Source: Aeromonas caviae
GTDB lineage: Bacteria; Pseudomonadota; Gammaproteobacteria; Enterobacterales; Aeromonadaceae
DNA length: 64,000 nucleotides
Reading direction: 5' to 3'
NCBI RefSeq assembly: GCF_000819785.1
Contig: NZ_CDBK01000041.1
Location: forward strand, 88,523 to 152,522
The translations under genes and the position numbers were made by a program. The stretch's first letter is position 1, and each line of letters opens with the position of its first letter. The notes under the pieces were generated by a model, which ran no database searches, was not told the origin of the DNA, and saw only the letters and a program-made list of their open reading frames with translations. Positions 35,442 to 43,172 of the stretch are shown here, in pieces.

Positions 35442-36872
35442 TCAGGCCGTGGCCAGATCCAGCTTGCCGGCAGCCTGCTGGCGCTTGTAGACCAGCAGCG
35501 TCAGCAGGGCGGGGACCACGATGGCCACCAGCATGGCGATGGCGTAGATGCCCCAGTATTGCGGCTGGATGGAGAGGATGCCCGGCAGGCCGCCCACTCC
35601 GATGCCGTTGGCCATCACACCGGCGAAGCCGCAGATGAGAGCCGCACAGCTTGAGCCCACCATGGCGCACAACATGGGGAACTTGTACTTGAGGTTGATG
35701 CCGTACATGGCCGGCTCGGTCACCCCGAGATAGGCGGAGATGGCGGCTGGGACCGAGATCTCCCGCTCGTTCTCCTTGCGGCTGATCAGGATGATGCCGA
35801 CGACCGCAGACGCCTGGGCGATGTTGGAGAGGGCGATCAGCGGCCAGATGGGGGTGCCGCCCATGCTCTGCATCAGTTGCAGGTCCACCGCGTTGGTGGT
35901 GTGGTGGATGCCGGTGATGACCAGGGGCGCATAGAGGAAGCCGAACAGGGCGGCGCCGATGGGGGCAAACGAACCCGTCATGGCCGCCTTGGCGGCAAAG
36001 CCGACGCCGTCACCAATCCAGCGGCCGAACGGACCGATCAGGGCGTGTGCCACGATCACCGCCAGCAGCAGGGAGATGAAGGGCACAATCACCAGGTAGA
36101 GATAGGCCGGGATGATGCGCTTGAGGCTGGTTTCCACCCAGGCGAGGAAGACACCCGCCAGCAGGGCCGGAATGACCTGGGCCTGATACCCTACCTTCTG
36201 GATGACGAAGAGGCCGAAGTCCCACACTTCCGGGGTCTGCTGGCCGATGCCATAGGCGTTCATCAGTTGCGGCGACACCAGCGTGATACCCAGCACGATG
36301 CCGAGGATCTCGGAGCCGCCCATCTTTTTCACCGCAGACCAGCAGACACCCACCGGCAGGAAGTGGAAGATGGCTTCACCCAGCAGCCAGAGGAAGGCGT
36401 GCACCTGGGCCCAGAACTGGCTGATCTCGGTGAGGGTGTGGGTGCCGTCGTCGAACATCTTGATGTCGCCGATGACGTTGCGAAAGCCCAGGATCAGACC
36501 ACCGGTGATGATGGCGGGCAGCAGGGGGACGAAGATCTCCGCCAGGTGGGAGATGCCGCGCTCCAACGGGTTCATGTTGTGGCGGGCGGCCTGCTTGGCG
36601 GCCTCCTTGCTGCCGCCGCTCACGCCGATCTCCTGGGTGAGCGCCTTGTACCACTGATCCACCTCGTTGCCGATCACCACCTGGAACTGGCCGCCCTGGG
36701 TGAAGCTCCCCTTCACCGAAGGGATGGTCTCGATGGCCTTGGGATCGGCCTTGGCCGGATCGGCCAGCACGAACCTGAGCCGGGTCAGGCAGTGGCTGAC
36801 AGTGGTGATGTTCTCTTTGCCGCCGATCCGCTCGATCAGCTGCGCCAGATGCTGTGTGTTGACTTTTGACAT
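35442..36872 (-). CDS. treB: PTS system trehalose-specific EIIBC component
   Basis: Phosphotransferase permease of 476 residues that imports and phosphorylates trehalose. The N-terminal EIIB domain (about 1-90) has the phosphorylated cysteine C28 in SHCLTRLRF and SVKGSFTQGGQFQVVIGNEV. The membrane EIIC domain (about 110-470) has LAEIFVPLLPAIITGGLILG, GSEILGIVLGITLVSPQLMN, and GIHHTTNAVDLQLMQ with conserved histidines. No EIIA domain is fused, as in E. coli, where the glucose EIIA serves. The start is preceded by AGAGGGAAGG. It is the first gene of the operon; two TreR-like operators lie upstream. Confidence 0.96.
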   Translation of the reverse strand: MSKVNTQHLAQLIERIGGKENITTVSHCLTRLRFVLADPAKADPKAIETIPSVKGSFTQGGQFQVVIGNEVDQWYKALTQEIGVSGGSKEAAKQAARHNMNPLERGISHLAEIFVPLLPAIITGGLILGFRNVIGDIKMFDDGTHTLTEISQFWAQVHAFLWLLGEAIFHFLPVGVCWSAVKKMGGSEILGIVLGITLVSPQLMNAYGIGQQTPEVWDFGLFVIQKVGYQAQVIPALLAGVFLAWVETSLKRIIPAYLYLVIVPFISLLLAVIVAHALIGPFGRWIGDGVGFAAKAAMTGSFAPIGAALFGFLYAPLVITGIHHTTNAVDLQLMQSMGGTPIWPLIALSNIAQASAVVGIILISRKENEREISVPAAISAYLGVTEPAMYGINLKYKFPMLCAMVGSSCAALICGFAGVMANGIGVGGLPGILSIQPQYWGIYAIAMLVAIVVPALLTLLVYKRQQAAGKLDLATA

Positions 36873-36940
36873 GAGCCTTCCCTCTGTGACTCCATGAATA
36901 ATGGTCGTGTCTTTACCGGCTGGCCAAGGACCGCCCGTTT

Positions 36941-36958
36941 ATTGGTATCGTTCCCAAT
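36941..36958. promoter_or_regulatory. TreR-like operator, proximal (imperfect)
   Basis: ATTGGTATCGTTCCCAAT, an imperfect 18-bp palindrome of the LacI-family type, 69 bases before the treB start. It resembles the perfect site 46 bp farther upstream. Confidence 0.65.
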
Positions 36959-36986
36959 CAGCATGAAGCCAGTGGCTGGCATCGGC

Positions 36987-37005
36987 AATGGGAACGTTCC
37001 CAATT
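36987..37005. promoter_or_regulatory. TreR-like operator, distal (perfect core)
   Basis: The core TGGGAACGTTCCCA is a perfect 14-bp palindrome centred on CG, as expected for a LacI-family repressor. It lies between treR and treB. A degraded CRP-like element (CGTGG-N6-TCACA, 37006-37021) lies directly upstream in treB orientation. Confidence 0.8.
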
Positions 37006-37058
37006 CGTGGCGCTGGTCACAAAAAGCGCAAAACGCCGGGAATGGAGGAAAAGATAGA

Positions 37059-38006
37059 CTACAGGGGCTGACAGGGGGCGATGGTCGCTCTGGGGGGCTG
37101 CCCCTCTTCAATCTGGTCGAGCAGCTGTCTGGCGGCCAGGATGCCGGCGTCCTTGTAGCCGAAATCCAGGCTGAGGGTGTTGGCAAAGAGGAACGTCAGC
37201 ATGGGATTGCTGCCAAGGCCGCTCACCAGGATGTCGGTGCGCCCCTGCTCCTGCAGGTATTTGGCGGCGCCGATGGCCAGGGTGTCGCTGGCACAGACCA
37301 TGGCCTGGGTGGTGGGGGTGAGCAGCTCGGCCGCGAGCCGATAGCCGCTTTGCAGACCAAGATCCCCGAGGGCGCTGCGGGGCGTGCGCCCCTGTTCCCG
37401 ACAGTAGTCGAGGTAAGCCTGATGCCGACGCAGCCCAGTGGTGAGATCGCTGCGTTCCACCCCGAGATAGGCGACCTCGGTCAGGCCACGCTCCCCGAGG
37501 TGGGTGAGCACGGCGCGCACCGCCCCGTCATCGTCGAAGCAGACCGACGAGAAGCCGGGGCGCTCGCGGGCCATCAGCACCAGTTTCTCCCTGAGCGGCG
37601 CCATGGCGGCATAGTCCAGATCGTTGAAGGCAAACAGGATGATGCCGTCCACCCCGCGCCGCTCCAGCACCGCCAGGTGCTCGCTCACCTTGGCGGGGGA
37701 GAACTTGCTCTCCATCAGCACGGCGTCGTAGCCACGCTGGTAGAGGGTCTCCAGCATGCCGCGCACCGCCTGGTTCTCGGAGCTGGAGTCGAGGCGCGAC
37801 ACCACGATGCCGACCACCTGCTGGCTCTGGCTGCGCATGGCCCGCGCCGATTTGCTCGGGACGAAACCGTGCTGGGCGATCACCGATTCAACCCTGGCCC
37901 TGGTCTGGGCATTGACCTTGGGATCCTGATTGAGCACCCGGGAGACGGTCGACTTGCCGACCCCGCTGAGGCGAGCGATATCGAGGATGGTCAGTTTCTT
38001 TTCCAT
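37059..38006 (-). CDS. treR: Trehalose operon repressor (LacI family)
   Basis: LacI-family repressor of 315 residues. The N-terminal helix-turn-helix and hinge (KLTILDIARLSGVGKSTVSR, VLNQDPKVNAQTRARV) are followed by a periplasmic-binding-protein-like sensor domain (VVGIVVSRLDSSSENQAVRG, FSSVCFDDDGAVRAVLTHL, AMVCASDTLAIGAAKYLQ). Position and length match TreR of enterobacteria, whose inducer is trehalose-6-phosphate. It is transcribed in the same direction as treB from its own start, with 186 bp and two operator palindromes between them. The ribosome-binding site is weak, in keeping with low repressor levels. Confidence 0.94.
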   Translation of the reverse strand: MEKKLTILDIARLSGVGKSTVSRVLNQDPKVNAQTRARVESVIAQHGFVPSKSARAMRSQSQQVVGIVVSRLDSSSENQAVRGMLETLYQRGYDAVLMESKFSPAKVSEHLAVLERRGVDGIILFAFNDLDYAAMAPLREKLVLMARERPGFSSVCFDDDGAVRAVLTHLGERGLTEVAYLGVERSDLTTGLRRHQAYLDYCREQGRTPRSALGDLGLQSGYRLAAELLTPTTQAMVCASDTLAIGAAKYLQEQGRTDILVSGLGSNPMLTFLFANTLSLDFGYKDAGILAARQLLDQIEEGQPPRATIAPCQPL

Positions 38007-38140
38007 GGGGGATCCGTGACAGGGGAGGGCGACAACCGGGATGCAGACATTGTTGTGATTAACTCCTGTGAATACAAGCCCATGGCGTTAGAATGCCCTT
38101 TCCCAGGCGACTTTCTTCGCCGTTGCACAGGACGCGCATC

Positions 38141-39091
38141 ATGGATCTGTTGGCAAGTCTGCACTTCTCTCTCTCCATCACGGGCCCCATCTGTCTGGTG
38201 CTGGTACTCGGCATCTGGCTCAAGCGGCTGGGTCTCTTGCCCGACAGCTTCGTCGAGTCCGCCTCCCGTCTGGTGTTCCAGGTCACCCTGCCAGCTCTCT
38301 TGTTTTTGAGCATGGTGCGCACCGATTTTTCCACCATGCCGAGCCCCTGGCTCATCCTCTACGGCCTGCTCGGCACCCTCGCCGGTTTCCTGGTGCTGGA
38401 GGTGCTGGCGGCCCGTTTCATCAGCGAGCAGAAACTGCGGGGCATCTTCGTGCAGGGCAGCTTTCGCGGCAACATGGGGATCATGGGGCTGGCCTATGTG
38501 CAAAACGCCTACGGCCCGGAGGGGATAGGGGCCGCCGCCCTGCTGGTGGGCTCCATCACAGTGCTCTACAACATCCTCGCGGTGATCACCCTGACCCGCA
38601 GCCTGGGGGGCGGAAAGGGGCTCACACCCATACTCAAGGGGATCGTCAAAAACCCCCTCATCATCGCCATTCTGGCGGCCCTGCCCTTCGGTCTGCTCGG
38701 CATCGAACTGCCCCAGCTGGTCATCAGCACGGGCAACTATTTCGCCAACATGACCCTGCCGCTGGCCCTGCTGTGCACCGGTGCCAGCCTCAACCTCAAG
38801 GCCCTGCGCGGCGGCGCCATGCTGACCGGCTGGGCCACGGTCAACCGGCTGTGCTGCATCCCCGTGCTGCTGGTGCTGGGGGCCTGGACGCTCGGTTTCA
38901 GCCCTCAGGCCCTCGGCATCCTGTTTCTCATCAGCTCGACCCCCACCGCCGCCGCCAGCTATGTGATGACCCGCGCCATGGGCGGTGACAGCGCCCTCGC
39001 GGCCAACATCATCGCCACCACCACCCTGGGCTCGCTCGTCACCACCAGCCTGGGGGCCGCCCTGATGAACTACCTGGGACTGATGGGGTGA
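38141..39091 (+). CDS. AEC-family transporter (auxin efflux carrier type)
   Basis: Inner-membrane permease of 316 residues with ten hydrophobic segments. It shows the family features: an N-terminal ICLVLVLGIWLKRLGLLPD, FQVTLPALLFLSM, RGNMGIMGLAYVQNAYG, NPLIIAILAALPFGLL, and a C-terminal STPTAAASYVMTRAMGGD, where AEC proteins keep a conserved proline-rich crossover. Bacterial members (MdcF, YfdV, MleP) export or import organic acids such as malate or malonate; the substrate is not known here. Start at 38141 is chosen for AGGA nine bases upstream and the usual short N-terminus. It is divergent from treR with 134 bp between them. Confidence 0.9.
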   Translation: MDLLASLHFSLSITGPICLVLVLGIWLKRLGLLPDSFVESASRLVFQVTLPALLFLSMVRTDFSTMPSPWLILYGLLGTLAGFLVLEVLAARFISEQKLRGIFVQGSFRGNMGIMGLAYVQNAYGPEGIGAAALLVGSITVLYNILAVITLTRSLGGGKGLTPILKGIVKNPLIIAILAALPFGLLGIELPQLVISTGNYFANMTLPLALLCTGASLNLKALRGGAMLTGWATVNRLCCIPVLLVLGAWTLGFSPQALGILFLISSTPTAAASYVMTRAMGGDSALAANIIATTTLGSLVTTSLGAALMNYLGLMG

Positions 39092-39143
39092 TGGGGCGCC
39101 GCCATGATGCACGACCCGGGGTTGACGGGATCGGCATTCGCCC

Positions 39144-39174
39144 TTGACCTTGCCGGAGGCGGCAGCTTTAGGCT
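39144..39174 (+). promoter_or_regulatory. MerR-family (CueR-type) promoter/operator
   Basis: TTGACC, a 19-bp spacer and TAGGCT. The spacer carries the dyad CTTGCC...GGCAGC. Over-long 19-20 bp spacers with a central dyad are the hallmark of MerR-family activated metal promoters; 29 bases before a copper-chaperone-like gene this suggests CueR. The regulator gene is not in this window. Confidence 0.65.
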
Positions 39175-39202
39175 GAGGTCACATCGACAGAGGAGAGAGC
39201 CC

Positions 39203-39397
39203 ATGACCATCGAACTCACCGTTACCGGCATGTCCTGCGGCGGTTGCGCTGCCAGCCTGCAAAAGGCCTTGCTGGCCCAGCCAGCAGTCCGCACCGCCAC
39301 GGTCGACTTTGCCAGCCGCCAGGCTGTCATCGAGAGTGAGCTGAGCAAAGCCGAGTTGATCGCCCTGATCGAGGCGAGAGGCTTTCAGGTAGAGTGA
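39203..39397 (+). CDS. Heavy-metal-associated (HMA) domain protein, CopZ-like copper chaperone
   Basis: A 64-residue single HMA domain with the metal-binding motif MSCGGC at the usual position, close to the N-terminus (TIELTVTGMSCGGCAASL). It has the ferredoxin-like alternation of beta and alpha segments (VRTATVDFASRQAVI; LSKAELIALIEARGFQVE). Such proteins carry Cu(I) to P-type ATPases or regulators. Start at 39203 has AGGAGAG six bases upstream; an open frame continues upstream but runs through the promoter. It stands alone between the AEC transporter and ansB. The metal-type promoter upstream supports a copper role. Confidence 0.9.
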   Translation: MTIELTVTGMSCGGCAASLQKALLAQPAVRTATVDFASRQAVIESELSKAELIALIEARGFQVE

Positions 39398-39451
39398 ATT
39401 ATCACTTAATTGGTATAAATCAGACTAATATTCTGTTTACTTCTTTTTATT

Positions 39452-39467
39452 GGTGAGAATGATCACT
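39452..39467. promoter_or_regulatory. CRP-binding site upstream of ansB
   Basis: GGTGA-N6-TCACT has both GTGA and TCAC half-sites at the exact N6 spacing. Centre at 39459.5 is 67.5 bases before the ansB ATG. ansB is CRP- and FNR-activated in E. coli; no clear FNR box was seen here. Confidence 0.78.
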
Positions 39468-39492
39468 TAAATCCCGTTTAAAAAGAATAAAA

Positions 39493-39528
39493 ATGCTGCA
39501 ATTCCCTCATCCAAAAGGATTGCAGCAT
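39493..39528 (+). other. Stem-loop spanning the ansB ribosome-binding site and start codon
   Basis: ATGCTGCAAT (39493-39502) is the perfect complement of ATTGCAGCAT (39519-39528), extended by CC:GG past a single bulged T. The AAGGA ribosome-binding site (39515-39519) and the first two bases of the ATG lie in the loop and 3' arm. In RNA this would hide the start signals; as DNA it would be a 36-bp inverted repeat. Confidence 0.75.
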
Positions 39529-40585
39529 GACCCTTCCCATTCGCAAGACCCTGATCGCCGCCGTGCTCGGCCTGACCCTCTCCCCCATGGCCATGGCGCT
39601 GCCCAGCGTGCACATTCTGGCCACCGGCGGCACCATCGCCGGGGCGGGCCAGTCCGCCACCCAGTCCAACTACGAGGCCGGCAAGGTGGCCATCGAGGCG
39701 CTGATCGCCGCCGTGCCCGAGATGAAAAACGTGGCCGACGTGCAGGGTGAGCAGGTGGTCAAGATCGGCTCCCAGGACATGAACGACGAGGTGTGGCTCA
39801 CGCTCGCCAAGCGCGTCAACGCGCTGCTGGCCAGGGATGACGTGGACGGCATCGTCATCACCCACGGCACCGACACCATGGAGGAGACCGCCTACTTCCT
39901 CAATCTGACCGTCAAGAGCGACAAGCCGGTGGTACTGGTCGGCGCCATGCGCCCCTCCACCGCCATGAGCGCCGACGGCCCCATGAACCTCTACAACGCC
40001 GTGGTGACCGCCTCTGACCCCGCCTCCAAGGGGCGTGGCGTCATGGTGGCGATGAACGACACCGTGCTGGATGCCCGCGACGTCACCAAGACCAACACCA
40101 CAGGAGTGCAGACCTTCGCCTCCCCCAACTTCGGCCCGCTCGGCTACATCCACAACGGCAAGATCGACTACCAGCGCAGCCCGGCCCGTCTGCACACCAG
40201 CAAGACCCCGTTCGACGTGAGCAAGCTCGACAAGTTGCCCCAGGTCGGCATCGTCTACAGCTACGCCAACGCCTCGGACCTGCCGGCCAAGGCCCTGGTG
40301 GATGCCAAGTTTGACGGCATCGTCAGCGCCGGGGTGGGCAACGGCAACCTCTACCACACCCTGTTCGACACCCTGGCCAAGGCGAGCAAGGACGGCATTC
40401 GCGTGGTGCGTTCCGCCCGCGTGCCGACCGGTTCCACCACCCTGGATGCGGAGATCGATGACGCCAAGTACGGCTTCGTCGCCGCCGAGACCCTCAACCC
40501 GCAGAAGGCGCGGGTGCTGCTGATGCTCGCCCTGACCCAGAGCAAGGATCCGGCCCAGATCCAGCGCTGGTTCCAGCAGTTCTAA
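39527..40585 (+). CDS. ansB: Periplasmic L-asparaginase II
   Basis: Exported type II asparaginase that hydrolyses L-asparagine to aspartate and ammonia in the periplasm. It has 352 residues including a signal peptide (cleavage after MAMA, about residue 24). The first catalytic threonine is T36 in ATGGTIAG. The second triad lies in VITHGTDTMEETAYFL, followed by VGAMRPSTAMSADGPMNLYN and the conserved VARGVMVAMND-type region (here GRGVMVAMNDTVLDARDVTK). Colinear with E. coli AnsB. The ribosome-binding site AAGGA lies eight bases upstream, but within a hairpin. A CRP site lies upstream and a terminator follows. Confidence 0.96.
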   Translation: MTLPIRKTLIAAVLGLTLSPMAMALPSVHILATGGTIAGAGQSATQSNYEAGKVAIEALIAAVPEMKNVADVQGEQVVKIGSQDMNDEVWLTLAKRVNALLARDDVDGIVITHGTDTMEETAYFLNLTVKSDKPVVLVGAMRPSTAMSADGPMNLYNAVVTASDPASKGRGVMVAMNDTVLDARDVTKTNTTGVQTFASPNFGPLGYIHNGKIDYQRSPARLHTSKTPFDVSKLDKLPQVGIVYSYANASDLPAKALVDAKFDGIVSAGVGNGNLYHTLFDTLAKASKDGIRVVRSARVPTGSTTLDAEIDDAKYGFVAAETLNPQKARVLLMLALTQSKDPAQIQRWFQQF

Positions 40586-40623
40586 GACCTCGGCTCGGCC
40601 TGATTGACACTACCCCGTGAGAT

Positions 40624-40656
40624 GAAGGGCAGGATGGGATTCTGCCCTTTCTTGTT
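40624..40656 (+). terminator. Rho-independent terminator after ansB
   Basis: AAGGGCAG / CTGCCCTT around a nine-base loop, followed by TCTTGTT. Confidence 0.75.
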
Positions 40657-40680
40657 GGGCCGGGGGCGGATGCCGGGCCC

Positions 40681-41667
40681 TCAGCTCATCATCAGCCAGC
40701 CGCAGAAACCCAGGTAAACCAGCCCCACCAGGGCGAGCCTGCCCGCTGTCATCCGCTCCCGACTGAACCCCCACCACAGCAGCGCGACCGCCAGCAGCGT
40801 CACCAGGGAGGAGGCCATCATGGTGCTATCCAGCAGCCAGGGGGTGAACAGCAGGCAGAACGCCTTGGGAATGGTGCCCTGGATCATCATGGCCCCCGAG
40901 ATATTCGCCAGTGCCAGCCGGTGTTTGCCCTGCCGCACCCAGATGAGCACGTTCATCAGCTCGGGCATTTCGGTGGCCACCGGGCTCAGCAGCAGGGCCG
41001 CCAGCACCGGAGAGAGACCGAACAGCTCGCCCATGCTCTCCAGCTGGTGAACGAACAGCTGGGCCGCCAGCGCCACCACACCGAGCGCCACCAGGGTTTG
41101 CAGCAGCACCTTGCCGAGCGCCGGGATCCTGGCGTGCGGATCCAGCTTGAGGGGGGAGGGCAATTCGGCCTCGTGGCTGTCGGTCTGTTTCAGCTCACGT
41201 CGCACATAGAGGAGGTACATCAGCACGAACAGGGGGGCCAGCCAGGTTTTACCGGTGAAGGCCACCATGCCAAGCAGCACGGCCAACAGGAAGATGCCGG
41301 CAAACCAGGTCTGATCGCGGCCTATTTCGCGCTGCACCTCGCCATTGATGGCTCTGTGCTCCCGGCTCATGCACAGCAGCAGGGTCACGCCGACGGCAGC
41401 ATAGCCTATGGTAGCCAGCACCAGCGGGCCGCCGAGGGCCGCACCTATGCCTATCTGCTGCTGGGCGGGGGCATCCCCCATCAGCAGGGCGGTCAGGGTG
41501 ACGATACATTCGGGCAGGGCCGTGCCGAGGGCCGCCAGCAGAGAACCGGTGGCACTTTGGGACAGTTTGAAATGATGGCCGGTCCGTTCGATGCCGTTGA
41601 CGAAGTATTCGCAGGCCAGATAGATGGTGACGGCAGAGATCAGAAATAACAGCAGGGTGATCAGCAT
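40681..41667 (-). CDS. CaCA-family cation exchanger under Mn riboswitch control (candidate Mn2+ exporter)
   Basis: Inner-membrane antiporter of 328 residues with about ten TM segments. Two inverted alpha-repeats of the sodium/calcium exchanger superfamily are recognisable: repeat 1 GSLLAALGTALPECIVTLTA and repeat 2 LLLSPVATEMPELMNVLIWV followed by ALANISGAMMIQGTIPKAF. Both keep the acidic residue in the P-E motif (LPE, MPE) that binds the cation. A charged loop separates the halves (TDSHEAELPSPLKLDPHARI). The leader carries a yybP-ykoY riboswitch, so the physiological substrate may be manganese; that is inference. Start at 41667 follows the hydrophobic N-terminus (MLITLLLFLISAV). The frame stays open upstream through the riboswitch and that part is not coding. 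Confidence 0.85.
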   Translation of the reverse strand: MLITLLLFLISAVTIYLACEYFVNGIERTGHHFKLSQSATGSLLAALGTALPECIVTLTALLMGDAPAQQQIGIGAALGGPLVLATIGYAAVGVTLLLCMSREHRAINGEVQREIGRDQTWFAGIFLLAVLLGMVAFTGKTWLAPLFVLMYLLYVRRELKQTDSHEAELPSPLKLDPHARIPALGKVLLQTLVALGVVALAAQLFVHQLESMGELFGLSPVLAALLLSPVATEMPELMNVLIWVRQGKHRLALANISGAMMIQGTIPKAFCLLFTPWLLDSTMMASSLVTLLAVALLWWGFSRERMTAGRLALVGLVYLGFCGWLMMS

Positions 41668-41704
41668 GATGAGTAACCGCCAGGCGAGCAGAACAACCGA
41701 TGGA

Positions 41705-41740
41705 CTCGATACGGTTCGCCCGGCTGGCTTGCGTATCGAG
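41705..41740 (-). promoter_or_regulatory. Expression-platform hairpin of the Mn riboswitch
   Basis: CTCGATACG pairs with CGTATCGAG (9 bp) directly after the aptamer. The minus-strand sequence past it is not a strong U-run, so translational or Rho-linked control is as likely as intrinsic termination. Confidence 0.6.
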
Positions 41741-41880
41741 GCCAAAGGTCTTGCAGGACGATAGGTGCTATCGCCGCCCATGCCATGGATCTGCGGATCC
41801 AAGAGTGTTGACATGGGCCCTGCCCGGATTTCGGGCGGGTTGCTACTCCCCAGTGACAGTGCGGGCTTTTTACCAAGTGG
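41741..41880 (-). ncRNA. yybP-ykoY manganese riboswitch aptamer
   Basis: On the minus strand the conserved blocks occur in order: GGGGAGTAGC (41851-41842), a stem, a GCCCATG/CATGGGC stem with TCAACA at its base, a CGATAG/CTATCG hairpin, then GCAAGACC followed by TTTGG (41754 downward). This is the architecture of Mn2+-sensing yybP-ykoY RNAs, which turn genes on when manganese is high. It precedes the CaCA exchanger gene by about 75 bases. Found by eye; helix P1 is imperfect. Confidence 0.8.
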
Positions 41881-42052
41881 CTCGGTGAGGCGCAAGGCCA
41901 ACAGGGGATGATCCGCGCGACAAGTTGTAAAAGGATGTGACAACCCTCGACTCTCCCGTCCGGGATCCTGATCTTTTTACGGGGATCCTTGTGCTGGCAC
42001 AGCGATTGCTATGAATTGGCTACTGTCCACATTGACTTGGGAAGGGTGAACG

Positions 42053-42640
42053 ATGAAACGGTGGATCCAACATTTTTACCAGCTTAATCGCCTCAACTGG
42101 CTGATGGTCTGGCTGCTGCTCTGCTGCAGCATCATCCTGCTGTTTCCGGCCGGATTGATGAAAGGTGCCGTGAGCCAGTGGGCCACGGCTCATGCGGCCT
42201 GGCTTGGAGTCGGCATGTTGATCGCCATCTCCTATTTCTGCAGTCAGGGCTTCCTGATCGCCTGGGAGTGGGCCTGTGACGAGTGGCAGTCCCGCCGCCA
42301 GCAGGATCAGCTGGCCCAGATGATTGGCTTCCTCGACTTCAACGAGAAGGCGGTGCTGCGGGAGTTCGTACTGCAACGGAAAAGCGTCATAAACCTGCCG
42401 ATCACCGAACCCGCCGTCAAAAACCTGATGGATGCCGGCGTGCTCACCTACGCCTACGGCAAGCCGGCGCGAGAGAAGGAGGACGAGAACCAGATCCGCG
42501 CCCTGATGATCGCCCTGCCGGCTCGCCCTCTGCTGACCTACAAGGTTCTGGGACTGTCGCGGGGCAAGATGAGCGACGAGCAGGTGGAGCAGATCATGAA
42601 TGCCAGGCCCAAATTCGCGCAGAAAAGCCTCCAGCGCTGA
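42053..42640 (+). CDS. SieB-family (superinfection exclusion B-like) membrane protein
   Basis: A 195-residue protein. Two N-terminal TM segments (LMVWLLLCCSIILLFPAGLM; AAWLGVGMLIAISYFCSQGF) are followed by a cytoplasmic alpha/beta tail of about 115 residues with IGFLDFNEKAVLREFVLQRKS and EPAVKNLMDAGVLTYAYG. The two-TM plus LDF-EK-LREF tail pattern resembles the superinfection exclusion protein B family (SieB of lambdoid phages), which also has chromosomal members of unknown role. No phage genes are nearby, so a housekeeping or stand-alone defence role cannot be separated. The ribosome-binding site is GAAGGGTGAACG. It is monocistronic, with a terminator shared with convergent mgsA. Confidence 0.6.
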   Translation: MKRWIQHFYQLNRLNWLMVWLLLCCSIILLFPAGLMKGAVSQWATAHAAWLGVGMLIAISYFCSQGFLIAWEWACDEWQSRRQQDQLAQMIGFLDFNEKAVLREFVLQRKSVINLPITEPAVKNLMDAGVLTYAYGKPAREKEDENQIRALMIALPARPLLTYKVLGLSRGKMSDEQVEQIMNARPKFAQKSLQR

Positions 42641-42660
42641 CCTTCTCCCCCCATGAAAGA

Positions 42661-42689
42661 AAAGAGCCGGACATCTGTTCCGGCTCTTT
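42661..42689. terminator. Bidirectional terminator between the SieB-like gene and mgsA
   Basis: AAAGAGCCGGA / TCCGGCTCTTT around a seven-base loop; T-rich on the minus strand (TTTTCTTTC) and TTTG on the plus strand. Confidence 0.88.
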
Positions 42690-42704
42690 GCTGTCTGGCG
42701 TTGC

Positions 42705-43172
42705 TTATTCGGTTCTGGCCTTGAGGTAGCCGGCGTAGTCGGGCACCTGGACGCTGAATGCCTGCTGCATGTGCGGGCTGTCCATGATGAAGTCCGCCGT
42801 CGCCTCGTTGGTGGCGACCGGGATGTTCCAGACGGCCGCGAGGCGCAGCAGGGCCTTGACGTCAGGATCGTGGGCGGCGGGATTGAGGGGATCCCAGAAG
42901 AAGATCATCACGTCTATCTTCCCTTCGGCGATGAGGGCGCCGAGCTGTTGATCCCCCCCCATGGGGCCGGAGAAGAGGCAGGTAATGGGCAGCTGCGCCT
43001 TCTTGCCGAGCAGGGTGCCCGTGGTGCCGGTCGCATAGAGGTGGTGGAGCTTGAGCTCCTCCTTGCGGCGCAGCACCCAGTTCAGTAGAGGGGCTTTCAT
43101 GTTGTCGTGAGCCACCAGGGCAACCCGTTTGTGGGGCGCCATCTCGCGTGCAATCAGTTCCATGGAGGTCAT
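42705..43172 (-). CDS. mgsA: Methylglyoxal synthase
   Basis: Cytoplasmic lyase that converts dihydroxyacetone phosphate to methylglyoxal and phosphate, a bypass used under phosphate limitation or carbon overflow. From ATG 43172 it has 155 residues. The family features are clear: [37 protein letters not shown] with the catalytic aspartate, [24 protein letters not shown] region and [13 protein letters not shown]. Start choice: 43172 (MTSMEL) or 43163 (MEL), the latter matching the E. coli N-terminus; neither has a strong ribosome-binding site. The longer open frame upstream is unlikely to be translated. Confidence 0.96.
   Translation of the reverse strand: MTSMELIAREMAPHKRVALVAHDNMKAPLLNWVLRRKEELKLHHLYATGTTGTLLGKKAQLPITCLFSGPMGGDQQLGALIAEGKIDVMIFFWDPLNPAAHDPDVKALLRLAAVWNIPVATNEATADFIMDSPHMQQAFSVQVPDYAGYLKARTE

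Noticed and set aside
41668..41943. Open upstream extension of the CaCA exchanger through its leader
   Set aside because: The interval contains the riboswitch; the translated extension is not membrane-protein-like and resembles nothing.
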